Shown here: positions 29,265 to 38,824 of the stretch, piece after piece
How the letters are laid out: each line of letters begins with the position of its first letter
How positions within the stretch are numbered: position 1 is the stretch's first letter
Assembly (NCBI GenBank): GCA_024680435.1
Contig: JAILCK010000121.1
Span: 1 to 49,390 of the forward strand
Length of the DNA stretch: 49,390 bases
From: Lachnospiraceae bacterium
GTDB lineage: Bacteria > Bacillota > Clostridia > Lachnospirales > Lachnospiraceae
Direction: 5' to 3'
The notes under the pieces: model-generated
Seen by the model: the letters and a program-made list of their open reading frames with translations, nothing else
The model's database searches: none
Told to the model about the DNA's origin: nothing
Made by a program: the position numbers and the translations under genes

Positions 29265-31865
29265 ATGAAGAAAATCGCAATTGGAATTCTGGCACATGTT
29301 GATGCCGGAAAAACAACTTTGTCGGAAGGGCTTTTGTTTAAAGCGGGTAGCATTAGGAAGGCCGGAAGAGTTGATAACAAGGATAGCTTTCTTGATACCG
29401 ACAAATATGAAAGAGAACGTGGAATAACCATTTTTTCAAAGACTGCGCGCCTAAACTATAAAGACACGCAGTTTATTATGGTGGACACTCCCGGACATAT
29501 AGATTTCGGCGCAGAAATGGAGAGAACCATTTCTGTTTTGGATGAAGCAATACTTATAGTAAGCGCTACGGATTTAGTGAGGGCGCACACAAAAACTATT
29601 TGGAAGCTTCTTAGAAAAGCAGGCATCCCTACTTTTATATTTGTAAATAAAATTGATTTATCCGATTTGCCAAAAGAAAGGATACTTGAAAATTTAAAGA
29701 AAGAACTTTCAAACGAAGTAATAGATTTTTCTAATCCTTGTAATGAAGAGTTCTATGAAGAGGCAGCAACGGCAAACGAAGCTTTGCTTAACGAATTCTT
29801 GTCTACAGAAGCTATATCAAAGGATAATTTAAGGAAGGCTGTTTTTAACTGCGAAATATTTCCTGTGTGTTTTGGCTCTGCTTTAAAAATGGAAGGCGTG
29901 GATGAGCTTTTGGACACTCTGTGTGAATACTCGGAGAGTAAAGCATATCCTGATTCATTCGGAGCGCTTTGCTATAAAATATCAAAAGATAAAAACGGAA
30001 ACAGATTGACTCATTTAAAAATAACGGGTGGCTCTTTAAGGGTTAAAGATCTTTTAAATGAGGAAAAAGTTAACGAAATAAGGATATATTCAGGGGATAA
30101 GTATGAAAGCGTAAATGAAGTGCTTTCGGGAGATATTTGCGCCGTAACTGGCATTAAAGAATCAAAGGCGGGTTCTGTTTACGGAAATAATGCCTTCTTT
30201 CATGAAACATCCTTTACACCTGTTTTATTGTATGCGGTAAACTATCCCAAACACATAGATTCGGTCGAAATGCACAGGCTATTAAAACTTCTTGAAGAAG
30301 AGGAGCCTACTTTGGAAGTTTCCTTTGATGAAATAACAAAAGATATCTATGTTCATTTAATGGGTGAAGTTCAAACCGAGATTTTGACAAAGCAGATTAA
30401 GGATAGGTATGACATAGACGTCACATTTTCAACCGGAAAGATTCTATACAAAGAAACTATAGAGGATACCGTAGAGGGTGTTGGTCACTTTGAGCCTTTA
30501 AGACACTATGCGGAGGTACATTTAAAGCTTGAACCCTTAGACAGGGGAGAGGGGCTTATATTTGAGAGTAGTGTAAGCGAGAATGATCTTTCTCTTAACT
30601 GGCAAAGGCTTATTTTAACCCATCTTCATGAAAAGAATCACAAAGGAGTGTTAACAGGTTCACCCATTACGGATATGAAAATAACACTTGTTTCCGGCAA
30701 AGCTCATCCAAAGCATACTGAGGGCGGAGACTTTAGGCAAGCAACCTACAGGGCAGTTCGACAGGGACTTATGCAAACAGAATCGGTTCTGCTTGAGCCC
30801 TTCTACGATTATGAACTTACGGTTCCTTCTGACTGTGTGGGAAGAGCAATGCTTGATATAGACAGAATGTGGGGCACATCGGAAGTAACAAGTCAAAGGC
30901 CTGATGAAGCCGTTATTACGGGCATTGCACCTGTTTCGACTTTAAACGGATACGCTAAGGAAGTAAGGGCTTATTCTAAGGGAAAGGGAAGCTTAAGCGT
31001 TTCTTTTCACGGATATGCGCCATGCCACAATACAGAAGAAGTTTTACGTGATAAAAACTATATTCCTGAAAATGATGTTAGAAACACTCCCGATTCCGTT
31101 TTCTGCGCCAACGGGTCAAGCTTTATTGTGCCTTGGAGTGAAGTTTTTGATTATATGCATCTTCCTTTATCGGGAAAAGAAACGGGTGCTTTGGATGATA
31201 AATCAGATGAAACAATATCAAGGACTAAAGAAACCAAAGATATTTTCCTATCTACAGAAGAAGTTGATGACATTATAAATAAAACAGCTTTTTCAAATAA
31301 AAAGAAAGACCAAATGAGTCATAAAGGCATAAGCAAGGAGCTTCTTAATAAAAGAAGGGTGGGGGGAAGAAGCGTTGAAAAGCCCGTAATATATAAAGGA
31401 ACTCCAAAGAAAGAAGAGTATCTTTTGGTGGACGGATACAACGTTGTTTTTTCTTGGGATGAGCTTTCTGAAATAGCCAAATCAAACATTAACGGAGCCG
31501 CGGGACGGCTTATGGACATTGTAAGTAATTACAGTGCCTTAACGGGTACAAAGGCTATTTTGGTATTTGACGCCTATAAAGTAAAAGACCATAAAACCGA
31601 AGAAATAGACTATTCAAATATTAAGGTGGTTTACACAAAGACTGCAGAGACTGCGGATCACTACATAGAGCGGTATGCTCACGAAAACGGAAAGAAATAT
31701 GACATACATGTCGTGACAAGCGATGGTGTTGAACAAATCATAATAAGAAGTGAAGGCTGCAGGCTTATTTCTTCAAGAGATTTTAAAATCGATTACGAAA
31801 GGCGTTCTAAAGAACTGAAAGAAACAAATTTCGGTGAGGGCATAAGCGTAAGTCACGATGAATGA
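29265..31865 (+). CDS. TetM/EF-G-like translation GTPase fused to C-terminal YacP/Rae1-like NYN domain
   Basis: AHVDAGKTTLSE, RGITI, VDTPGHIDF, NKID; domain IV-like SGKAHPKHTEGGDFRQATYRAVRQGL; C-terminal LLVDGYNVVFSW, ILVFDAYKVK, VVYTKTAETADHYIE, VVTSDGVEQ. Confidence 0.9.
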   Translation: MKKIAIGILAHVDAGKTTLSEGLLFKAGSIRKAGRVDNKDSFLDTDKYERERGITIFSKTARLNYKDTQFIMVDTPGHIDFGAEMERTISVLDEAILIVSATDLVRAHTKTIWKLLRKAGIPTFIFVNKIDLSDLPKERILENLKKELSNEVIDFSNPCNEEFYEEAATANEALLNEFLSTEAISKDNLRKAVFNCEIFPVCFGSALKMEGVDELLDTLCEYSESKAYPDSFGALCYKISKDKNGNRLTHLKITGGSLRVKDLLNEEKVNEIRIYSGDKYESVNEVLSGDICAVTGIKESKAGSVYGNNAFFHETSFTPVLLYAVNYPKHIDSVEMHRLLKLLEEEEPTLEVSFDEITKDIYVHLMGEVQTEILTKQIKDRYDIDVTFSTGKILYKETIEDTVEGVGHFEPLRHYAEVHLKLEPLDRGEGLIFESSVSENDLSLNWQRLILTHLHEKNHKGVLTGSPITDMKITLVSGKAHPKHTEGGDFRQATYRAVRQGLMQTESVLLEPFYDYELTVPSDCVGRAMLDIDRMWGTSEVTSQRPDEAVITGIAPVSTLNGYAKEVRAYSKGKGSLSVSFHGYAPCHNTEEVLRDKNYIPENDVRNTPDSVFCANGSSFIVPWSEVFDYMHLPLSGKETGALDDKSDETISRTKETKDIFLSTEEVDDIINKTAFSNKKKDQMSHKGISKELLNKRRVGGRSVEKPVIYKGTPKKEEYLLVDGYNVVFSWDELSEIAKSNINGAAGRLMDIVSNYSALTGTKAILVFDAYKVKDHKTEEIDYSNIKVVYTKTAETADHYIERYAHENGKKYDIHVVTSDGVEQIIIRSEGCRLISSRDFKIDYERRSKELKETNFGEGISVSHDE

Positions 31866-31941
31866 TTTTAAGTGTTATTTAATAGAATCATTTATATAAA
31901 TGTGATAATATACCTATGGATAATTTTTACGGAGTTAGATT

Positions 31942-32370
31942 ATGCAAGCAACATTTGAACAATTAAGAGATAAGATGACCAAGGTCTTGATTGAAGATGA
32001 TTTTTCAAGGCACCTTGGAATTGAGATTCTTGAATTTGAAGAAAAGTTTATTAAGGCAAGAATTCCATTTAAAGAAAATGTTAAAAACAATTATGGGTCG
32101 GTTCACGGCGGTGTGCTTTATTCTTTCGCTGATATTTTGGGCGGTTGCGTGGCCTGCATGAGCGGAAAGTTTTGCACCACAGTGGAAGGCAATATGAATT
32201 ATTTAGAGCCTGCAGTAAGCAAAGATTATATCTATTGCGAAGCTAAGAGAGTACGCGGCGGAAACCACTTGATAGTTGTTAAAGTTAAAATAAGAAACGA
32301 TTCCGGAAAGCTCCTTGATGACGGAAGTTTTACTTTCTATAGATCAAACGAAGACGTTGTAAGTGAATAA
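31942..32370 (+). CDS. PaaI family (hotdog) thioesterase
   Basis: NNYGSVHGGVLYSFADILGGCVA hotdog motif. Confidence 0.88.
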   Translation: MQATFEQLRDKMTKVLIEDDFSRHLGIEILEFEEKFIKARIPFKENVKNNYGSVHGGVLYSFADILGGCVACMSGKFCTTVEGNMNYLEPAVSKDYIYCEAKRVRGGNHLIVVKVKIRNDSGKLLDDGSFTFYRSNEDVVSE

Positions 32371-32381
32371 AAGAGGTTAAA

Positions 32382-33107
32382 ATGCTTGAATTAAAGAACA
32401 TCAGTTATGAGGTTGAAGATAACCTTGAAATATTAAAAAATGTAAGCTTAAAAATTGACAAAGGCTTTACCGCAATCACAGGCCCAAACGGAAGCGGTAA
32501 ATCTACCCTTGCAAAGATAATAGCAGGCATTGTGAAGCCTACTTCCGGCTCCATTATATTGGACGGAGAAGACATTACAAATCTTTCTATTACAGATAGA
32601 GCCAACAAAGGAATAAGCTTTGCATTTCAGCAGCCCGTTCGCTTTAAAGGCTTGACGGTAAAGGATTTAATCACCTTTGCTGCAGGAAAAGATACAAGCG
32701 TTTCGGAGGCTTGCAATATTTTATCGGAAGTCGGCCTTTGCGCAAGAGACTATATTGACAGAGAAATTAATGCTTCTTTATCCGGAGGCGAACTTAAACG
32801 TATTGAAATAGCAATAGCTATTGCCAGAGGCACTAAGGTATCAATCTTTGATGAGCCGGAGGCGGGAATTGACATCTGGAGCTTTGGAAGCTTAATAGAA
32901 GTTTTTGAAAGCATGCACAGAAAGATAGATGGTACAATTATCGTTATTTCTCATCAGGAAAAGCTTTTAAAAACTGCGGACAGAATTATTGTTTTGGCTG
33001 ACGGTAAAGTTTCTGACGACGGGCCGAAAGATATTATTTTTGATAAATGGTTTTGCGATAATTCTTCTCAAAGATGTCCAAAGCTTGATGAGGGAGGTAA
33101 GCTTTAA
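32382..33107 (+). CDS. sufC: SufC-like ATP-binding protein
   Basis: GPNGSGKSTLAKIIAG, SLSGGELKRIEIA, DEPEAGID. Confidence 0.88.
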   Translation: MLELKNISYEVEDNLEILKNVSLKIDKGFTAITGPNGSGKSTLAKIIAGIVKPTSGSIILDGEDITNLSITDRANKGISFAFQQPVRFKGLTVKDLITFAAGKDTSVSEACNILSEVGLCARDYIDREINASLSGGELKRIEIAIAIARGTKVSIFDEPEAGIDIWSFGSLIEVFESMHRKIDGTIIVISHQEKLLKTADRIIVLADGKVSDDGPKDIIFDKWFCDNSSQRCPKLDEGGKL

Positions 33108-34024
33108 TGGATGAAGTTACAAAGAAAATACTAAAAGAAGTAGCCGACCTTCATGAAATCCCCACAGGGGCTTACAATATCAGAAAAGACGGTAAATCCA
33201 TCGGAAGAGCTTCTTCTGCAAATATAAATATAGTGCCAAAAGAAGATAAGTCGGGTATAGATATTTTTATTGCTCCCGGCACCAAAAATGAAAGTGTGCA
33301 TATTCCTGTAATAATAAGTGAGACCGGATTAAAGGATGTAGTTTATAACGACTTTTATATAGGTGAAAACGCAGATGTCTTGATTGTTGCGGGATGCGGA
33401 ATTCACAATTGTGGCGACCAGGAATCATCCCATGTGGGAATTCATTCCTTCCATTTAGATAAAAACGCAAAAGTAAAGTATGTGGAAAAGCATTACGGTG
33501 AGGCAGACGGAAGGGGCACAAACGTTATGGACCCCACCACCAACTTTGATTTAAAAGAGGGCGCTTATCTTGAGATGGAGACCACTCAGATAAAAGGTAT
33601 TGATTCCACCAATCGTATCACTAACGGCACGCTTTCCGACGATGCTACTTTAATAATTCATGAAAAGCTTTTAACTCATGAAGAACAGTATGCAAGAACC
33701 GAATTCAATGTTGATTTAAACGGTAAAAACTCAAGTGCAAATGTGGCTTCAAGGTCCGTTGCAAAAGGCAAATCTAAGCAGGAATTTGTTTCATGTATAA
33801 ACGGAAATTCGCAGTGTAACGGTCACTCGGAATGTGATGCCATTATTATGGATGAAGCTGTTGTAACGGCTGTTCCGAAGCTTATTGCATCAAACGTTGA
33901 CGCTTCTTTGATTCATGAAGCTGCAATCGGAAAAATAGCGGGAGAGCAGATTATTAAGCTTATGACATTAGGTCTTTCGGAACAAGAAGCGGAAGAGCAA
34001 ATAGTAAACGGATTTTTAAAATAA
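33107..34024 (+). CDS. SufB/SufD family Fe-S assembly scaffold (single, short)
   Basis: SufBD core: CINGNSQCNGHSECDAIIMDEAVVTAVPKLIASNVDASLIHEAAIGKIAGEQI. Confidence 0.88.
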   Translation: MDEVTKKILKEVADLHEIPTGAYNIRKDGKSIGRASSANINIVPKEDKSGIDIFIAPGTKNESVHIPVIISETGLKDVVYNDFYIGENADVLIVAGCGIHNCGDQESSHVGIHSFHLDKNAKVKYVEKHYGEADGRGTNVMDPTTNFDLKEGAYLEMETTQIKGIDSTNRITNGTLSDDATLIIHEKLLTHEEQYARTEFNVDLNGKNSSANVASRSVAKGKSKQEFVSCINGNSQCNGHSECDAIIMDEAVVTAVPKLIASNVDASLIHEAAIGKIAGEQIIKLMTLGLSEQEAEEQIVNGFLK

Positions 34025-34027
34025 TTA

Positions 34028-34056
34028 AAGCCCTGCGTAAGCAGGGCTTCTTTCTT
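34028..34056. terminator. terminator between sufB-like gene and convergent DUF2264 gene
   Basis: AAGCCCTGC-GTAA-GCAGGGCTT CTTTCTTT. Confidence 0.85.
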
Positions 34057-36140
34057 TATAAAGTAAGATTTCTTTCAATCTTTGCGTAATTTATTTCTTT
34101 AAAATCACCATTTTTTAATTTAACAATCACATTGCCGTAAGAACCGGTTTTAAACTCATCCTCATATGTAATTTCTTCAATGGGGAAAATCTCTGACTCT
34201 TTTAAATCCTCATCGCCTTCTGAAGTAATTACCTGCGACACTAAAACATAGGGCTCTTTTGCATCGTACATATTCTCTCTTTTTGCAGTGGCATATATTA
34301 CGATTGAATTCTCACTGTCGGGATTTGACCCCTTGGAATGAGTGATGTTTATATCATCAAATCCATCGTAAATTGTCATGGCAAGCTGTTTTTTTGTGCC
34401 TTTTGCATCCTTGCCCTTTAAGACGATTGCTTTGGCCTTTCCTTTCTCAATAACCTTAACGCTTGTACCGTTATCGGGAAAACCGTAGGAACCAAGGGTT
34501 ACTAAAACAGGACGTCTAAACAGCCTTAATTTATCAACTCTCATTATTCCCTTTGAAACGGGGAAATCTGCCAAGTTAATTGCCTGATTCCAGTGGTTTT
34601 CATTCTCCATTTCAAAATCAAAGAACAACCTTCTGTATAAAACTTCGTCCTTTTCGCCACACCAAAAAGTAGTGTTTCCGTATAGAACACGGTCTGTGGT
34701 TATATCTTTAATAACATAAGCTTCAGATTCCACATCACCTGTTTTAAGCTTGGTTTCTTTATCCATTATGGGAGTTGATTCCCAAGGAAACTTAGTGTTA
34801 TAGCTAAGCTTTGAATAGTTCCACATTCCGTGAAGATCGGATTTTTCTTTTCTTACTTTTCCGGTTCTTAAAATGGTTTCTGAATTTCCTGCATGGTTAG
34901 TAAAGCAAAGAGCGGGGCCGTCAAGAGTTGTTTCTTTTACTGCGCCGAAAGATAACTTTTCCCAGGTTCCGTTATTTTCTTTGCTAGTCCAGAAGGGATG
35001 GTCTTTATCAAAATGCAGGAACAAAAATGCCTTTCCAAGCCAATAAGGCGACTCGGCGCAAGAATAGCCCTGCACCAAAGGCTTAAACTCTCCGTAAAAT
35101 CCCAAAGTAGGAACACCCTTATAAAGAAAATCTTCACGCTCTAAAAACTGAAGCATGGAGCCGGAAGCAATTCTTCTTGCAAGGCCCGGATCAACGGATG
35201 ATTTTTCCAAGAGGAGATTTCCCGCAAAAGCGCTTGTGGAAGCAAATCTGTATATATTCGATCTTCCCCACATGTTTGTGTAGCCGTCTTTATCAAAGAA
35301 ATCGGCGTAAGTTTTCATTAAGGAATTTGAGTGCTTTTCAAACTTCTTTGCAATGTATGGAAGATTCTCATAACCGTACCATATGTTCCAAATGGGAGCA
35401 TACATATTGAATGCCCAGCAAGAGTAGTAGTCAAAGCACTGGCCGTCTCTGTACCAGCCATCGCCCACATAATAGTTTAAAATCTCTGTGGCATGGTCTG
35501 TCATTATGCTTTTATCTATTTCATAGCCGTTCATATGTAAGAAGGCTAAATCAAGCATATTGAAAAGCCTCCAGTTTTGAGGAACGGTGGAAGCGTTTGC
35601 AAATCCGTTTAAGAAGCTTGCAATCAAGTCTTTTTCTTCTTTTGTATAAGTATCCCAGATTTCATCTTTTGAAAGCCATAAACCTATAACCAAGGCACAG
35701 GTTTCAACAGTCTGCTGATAAGGCCTTGTGGGGTCGCTTGAGCCTGTAAGTTTCTTTAAAGATTCATAACTTCCCACAAACAATTCATCCTTTGGATCAA
35801 CCACTCTTAAAATGTGCTTTTTATAATAATCCTTTAGATTTATGTTATTTATGGTTAAGTCGGGACGCTCGTGTATTATAACGGAAGCTATAAAGAAGGT
35901 GCGGGTAAGGCCTTCAAAGATTTCCGCAAGGCGTTGCTGTGCCTGTTCGCTTTCGGGAGCATCCAAATGAGGATAGGTAACCTTTGTATCTTTTCTTGGA
36001 AGCACTACGGGATAATCAAAAGAAGGTATGTTTTTAAAACATCCTTCAAGCAAATATATTCCCGCCTCTATCCAGGATTCTCTTGTAAGCCCGGTGTAAG
36101 GGCTTAGTGTTTTGTCGGATGATTTATATGTAAATGCCAT
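34056..36140 (-). CDS. DUF2264 domain-containing protein (putative glycoside hydrolase)
   Basis: NWRLFNMLDLAFLHMNGYEIDKS, YVGDGWYRDGQCFDYYSCWAFNMYAPIW; SD AAGGAG. Confidence 0.85.
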   Translation of the reverse strand: MAFTYKSSDKTLSPYTGLTRESWIEAGIYLLEGCFKNIPSFDYPVVLPRKDTKVTYPHLDAPESEQAQQRLAEIFEGLTRTFFIASVIIHERPDLTINNINLKDYYKKHILRVVDPKDELFVGSYESLKKLTGSSDPTRPYQQTVETCALVIGLWLSKDEIWDTYTKEEKDLIASFLNGFANASTVPQNWRLFNMLDLAFLHMNGYEIDKSIMTDHATEILNYYVGDGWYRDGQCFDYYSCWAFNMYAPIWNIWYGYENLPYIAKKFEKHSNSLMKTYADFFDKDGYTNMWGRSNIYRFASTSAFAGNLLLEKSSVDPGLARRIASGSMLQFLEREDFLYKGVPTLGFYGEFKPLVQGYSCAESPYWLGKAFLFLHFDKDHPFWTSKENNGTWEKLSFGAVKETTLDGPALCFTNHAGNSETILRTGKVRKEKSDLHGMWNYSKLSYNTKFPWESTPIMDKETKLKTGDVESEAYVIKDITTDRVLYGNTTFWCGEKDEVLYRRLFFDFEMENENHWNQAINLADFPVSKGIMRVDKLRLFRRPVLVTLGSYGFPDNGTSVKVIEKGKAKAIVLKGKDAKGTKKQLAMTIYDGFDDINITHSKGSNPDSENSIVIYATAKRENMYDAKEPYVLVSQVITSEGDEDLKESEIFPIEEITYEDEFKTGSYGNVIVKLKNGDFKEINYAKIERNLTL

Positions 36141-36149
36141 GATGTCTCC

Positions 36150-37304
36150 TTACCAGATGAAGAGTTCGTTTCCTTTTAACTTAAGCAATGCTTCAAGATA
36201 ATAATAGTCACCGTAGATAATCGAGAAATGGTGCTTATTATCGTGATATGAAGCGGTGCAGTAGTTAACGATATTGTCTGTATCCAAAGAAAAATCGCAA
36301 CGATTGTCAGTAAGAGCTTTTAACATTTTTATTGCGCTATCCAAATACTTTTCTTTTTCTTTACCTTCAGAAATCTTTGATAACTCAATCAAACCGCATG
36401 AAGCAATTGCAGCTGCGGTAGAGTCTTCGTATGCAGGTTCTTTAGGCTGCCTAAAATCAACGGGAATAAGCCCGCTTTCCGGAATATTGTCGCAAAAGTA
36501 TGAGGCAACTTTTTTAGATGCTTCAAGATATCTTTCTTCTTTAGTGTGTAAGTAGCTAAAAAGGAAACCGTATAAAGCCCAGCTTTGACCTCTTGTCCAG
36601 GAAGAACCATGGCCGTAACCCTGGCCTCCGAAGCTTTGTACGAATTCTCCCGTATTAGGATTTAACTCAACGATATGATTTACGGAGCCGTCTTCTCTAA
36701 GGAAGTTCTTTATTGCCATATCAGCATGCTTCATGGCCACATATTTAAATCTCGGATCGCCTGTTTCTTCCGATGCCCAGTATAAAAGGGGAAGATTCAT
36801 TAAGCAGTCTATAATACACCAGCCAACGTTTGAAGTGGGGCCGTTTTCTTTTCCCACGCCGTCATTCCATGCTCTTATATAATTGGCAACGGGATTAAAG
36901 CGTCCGGCTAAGATGTTAGCTGCATGAAGTCCGCGCTTTCTTCCGACTTCTGAGCCTGTTTCTTTGTAATCGGCAACGTCGGTGGGAAGCCACAAAAATC
37001 CCATATCGTGGTCTAAATTATAGTATCTGTCAAAGCAAACGCTTATTTTATCGGCAATTTCTTTTGCCATTTTTTTATATTTTTCTTCTTTGGTTTCATG
37101 GTACATAAGCCACAAAATGCCGCCGTAAAATCCGTTGGTCCACCAGTTAATGTCGGCCGGGTTATCGGTATTTGACTTATCATCAAAGCGACCGTTAACG
37201 GTAGTGTAGGGCACTTTTCCGTAACTTCTGTCTGCAACGGTGCTTATCTTTTCCATAGTCTTTTTAAGCGTTTCCTCAAGCCAAAGTTCGTTTTCTTTGT
37301 TCAT
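36150..37304 (-). CDS. glycoside hydrolase family 88 protein (unsaturated glucuronyl/galacturonyl hydrolase-like)
   Basis: WWTNGFYGGILWLMY, LDHDMGFLW, GQGYGHGSSWTRGQSWALYGF, DSTAAAIASCGLIEL; start set to 37304 with SD GGAGG. Confidence 0.88.
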   Translation of the reverse strand: MNKENELWLEETLKKTMEKISTVADRSYGKVPYTTVNGRFDDKSNTDNPADINWWTNGFYGGILWLMYHETKEEKYKKMAKEIADKISVCFDRYYNLDHDMGFLWLPTDVADYKETGSEVGRKRGLHAANILAGRFNPVANYIRAWNDGVGKENGPTSNVGWCIIDCLMNLPLLYWASEETGDPRFKYVAMKHADMAIKNFLREDGSVNHIVELNPNTGEFVQSFGGQGYGHGSSWTRGQSWALYGFLFSYLHTKEERYLEASKKVASYFCDNIPESGLIPVDFRQPKEPAYEDSTAAAIASCGLIELSKISEGKEKEKYLDSAIKMLKALTDNRCDFSLDTDNIVNYCTASYHDNKHHFSIIYGDYYYLEALLKLKGNELFIW

Positions 37305-37458
37305 GTAATCCTCCAATAAAGATTTCTCATATTAAATATATTTAAAAAGTAAAATTCATACAATGAAACAATTGAAGTATTTATGGAATTTTTTGTGAAT
37401 ATAAGTTTAACTAAGTCTATCTTACCTCTTTTTATGCTATAATTCGATAGAGGTTATT

Positions 37459-38808
37459 ATGAATACAAACGAGAATGAAAGCACACTAAAAAACGTATTA
37501 AGAATGGCTTGGCCCGCGGTAGTCGAGTCATTTTTCAGAGCCTTTGCGGGGCTCATCGATTCATACATGGTAAGTTCATTGGGGCCAAATTCCGTAGCTG
37601 CGGTAGGGCTCACCACTCAGCCTAAATTCATGGGACTTGCGGCTTTTTTTGCAATTAATGTCGCAGTATCCGCGCTTGTGGCAAGAAGAAGAGGAGAAAA
37701 GAATAAAAAGGCAGCCAATGCCATAATGCTTACTTCCCTTATTCTAATAGTCATTTTGGCTGTGGTATTAAGTATAGTATTGGTTGGAGCGGCTAACGGA
37801 ATAATAAAGTTTTGCGGTTCCAATGCAGACACTCATAAAAACGCCGTTACTTACTTTAGAATAATCATGGGCGGCATGATCTTTGACTGTATCCAAATGG
37901 GCGTAAATTCCGCTCAAAGAGGTGCGGGAAACACTAAGATTACAATGAGAACCAACGTAACTTCCGGAGTCATAAACATTATCTTTAACTATCTTTTGAT
38001 AGGCGGACATTTAGGATTCCCGGCTCTTGGAATTGTGGGCGCGGCCCTTGCAACAGTTCTTGGTACGGTAGTTGCATGCTTTATGAGCATTGCTTCGTTA
38101 TTTGAAAAAGATTGCTTTGTAAGCATTCCTTATATAATTAAAGAAAAGATAAAGCCCGGTATTGAGTCTTTGGTTTCGATAATAAAAGTCGGATATTCTG
38201 TTTTCTTTGAACAGGTTTTGATGCGTGTGGGCTTTATGGCAACAGCAATAATGGCGGCCGACATGGGCACCTATGAAATGGCGGCTCATCAGGTGGGCAT
38301 GAACATTATGGGACTTTCTTTTGCCTTTGGAGACGGACTTCAGGTTACAGCGGTTGCTCTTATCGGAAAGAGCCTTGGAGAAAAGAACAAAGATCTTGCC
38401 AAGGAATACGGAAAAAACTGCAGAGCTGTAGGCGGAGTCATTGCGGCGGCTTTGGCCGTTATATACTTCTTTGGCGCAAGGCTTATGATGAGTGCTTTCT
38501 TTTCTGATGAGTACATTGTCAATATAGGCGTAAACATAATGAGAGTTATTGTTTTTGTTGTGGTGCTTCAGATTTCTCAGGTTATTTACATGGGATGTTT
38601 AAGAGGAGCGGGAGATACAGCCTATACCGCAGTTGCTTCAATAATAAGCGTAACTATAATAAGAACCCTGTTTTCATATCTTGGAGGATATGTACTGGGC
38701 TTTGGAATTATCGGAGTTTGGTTAGGGGTTGTGGCAGATCAATTATCCAGATTCATTTTTGGGTCCATAAGGTTTTCTAAGGGTAAGTGGACCGAAATTA
38801 AAATATAA
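37459..38808 (+). CDS. MATE family efflux transporter
   Basis: 12-TM profile, WPAVVESFFRAFAGLIDSYMVSSLGPNSVAAVGL. Confidence 0.93.
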   Translation: MNTNENESTLKNVLRMAWPAVVESFFRAFAGLIDSYMVSSLGPNSVAAVGLTTQPKFMGLAAFFAINVAVSALVARRRGEKNKKAANAIMLTSLILIVILAVVLSIVLVGAANGIIKFCGSNADTHKNAVTYFRIIMGGMIFDCIQMGVNSAQRGAGNTKITMRTNVTSGVINIIFNYLLIGGHLGFPALGIVGAALATVLGTVVACFMSIASLFEKDCFVSIPYIIKEKIKPGIESLVSIIKVGYSVFFEQVLMRVGFMATAIMAADMGTYEMAAHQVGMNIMGLSFAFGDGLQVTAVALIGKSLGEKNKDLAKEYGKNCRAVGGVIAAALAVIYFFGARLMMSAFFSDEYIVNIGVNIMRVIVFVVVLQISQVIYMGCLRGAGDTAYTAVASIISVTIIRTLFSYLGGYVLGFGIIGVWLGVVADQLSRFIFGSIRFSKGKWTEIKI

Positions 38809-38824
38809 GTAAAGTGGGGTATTT

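Noticed and set aside
29265-31865. Acquired tetracycline-resistance gene
   Set aside because: TetM-like but with divergent sequence, an extra NYN domain and no mobile-element context or tetM-type leader; more likely a chromosomal translation factor
34937-36610. Multiple overlapping ORFs inside the DUF2264/GH88 genes (e.g. 35177-35410, 35871-36107, 36389-36610)
   Set aside because: Out-of-frame or antisense shadows of long ORFs with clear family motifs
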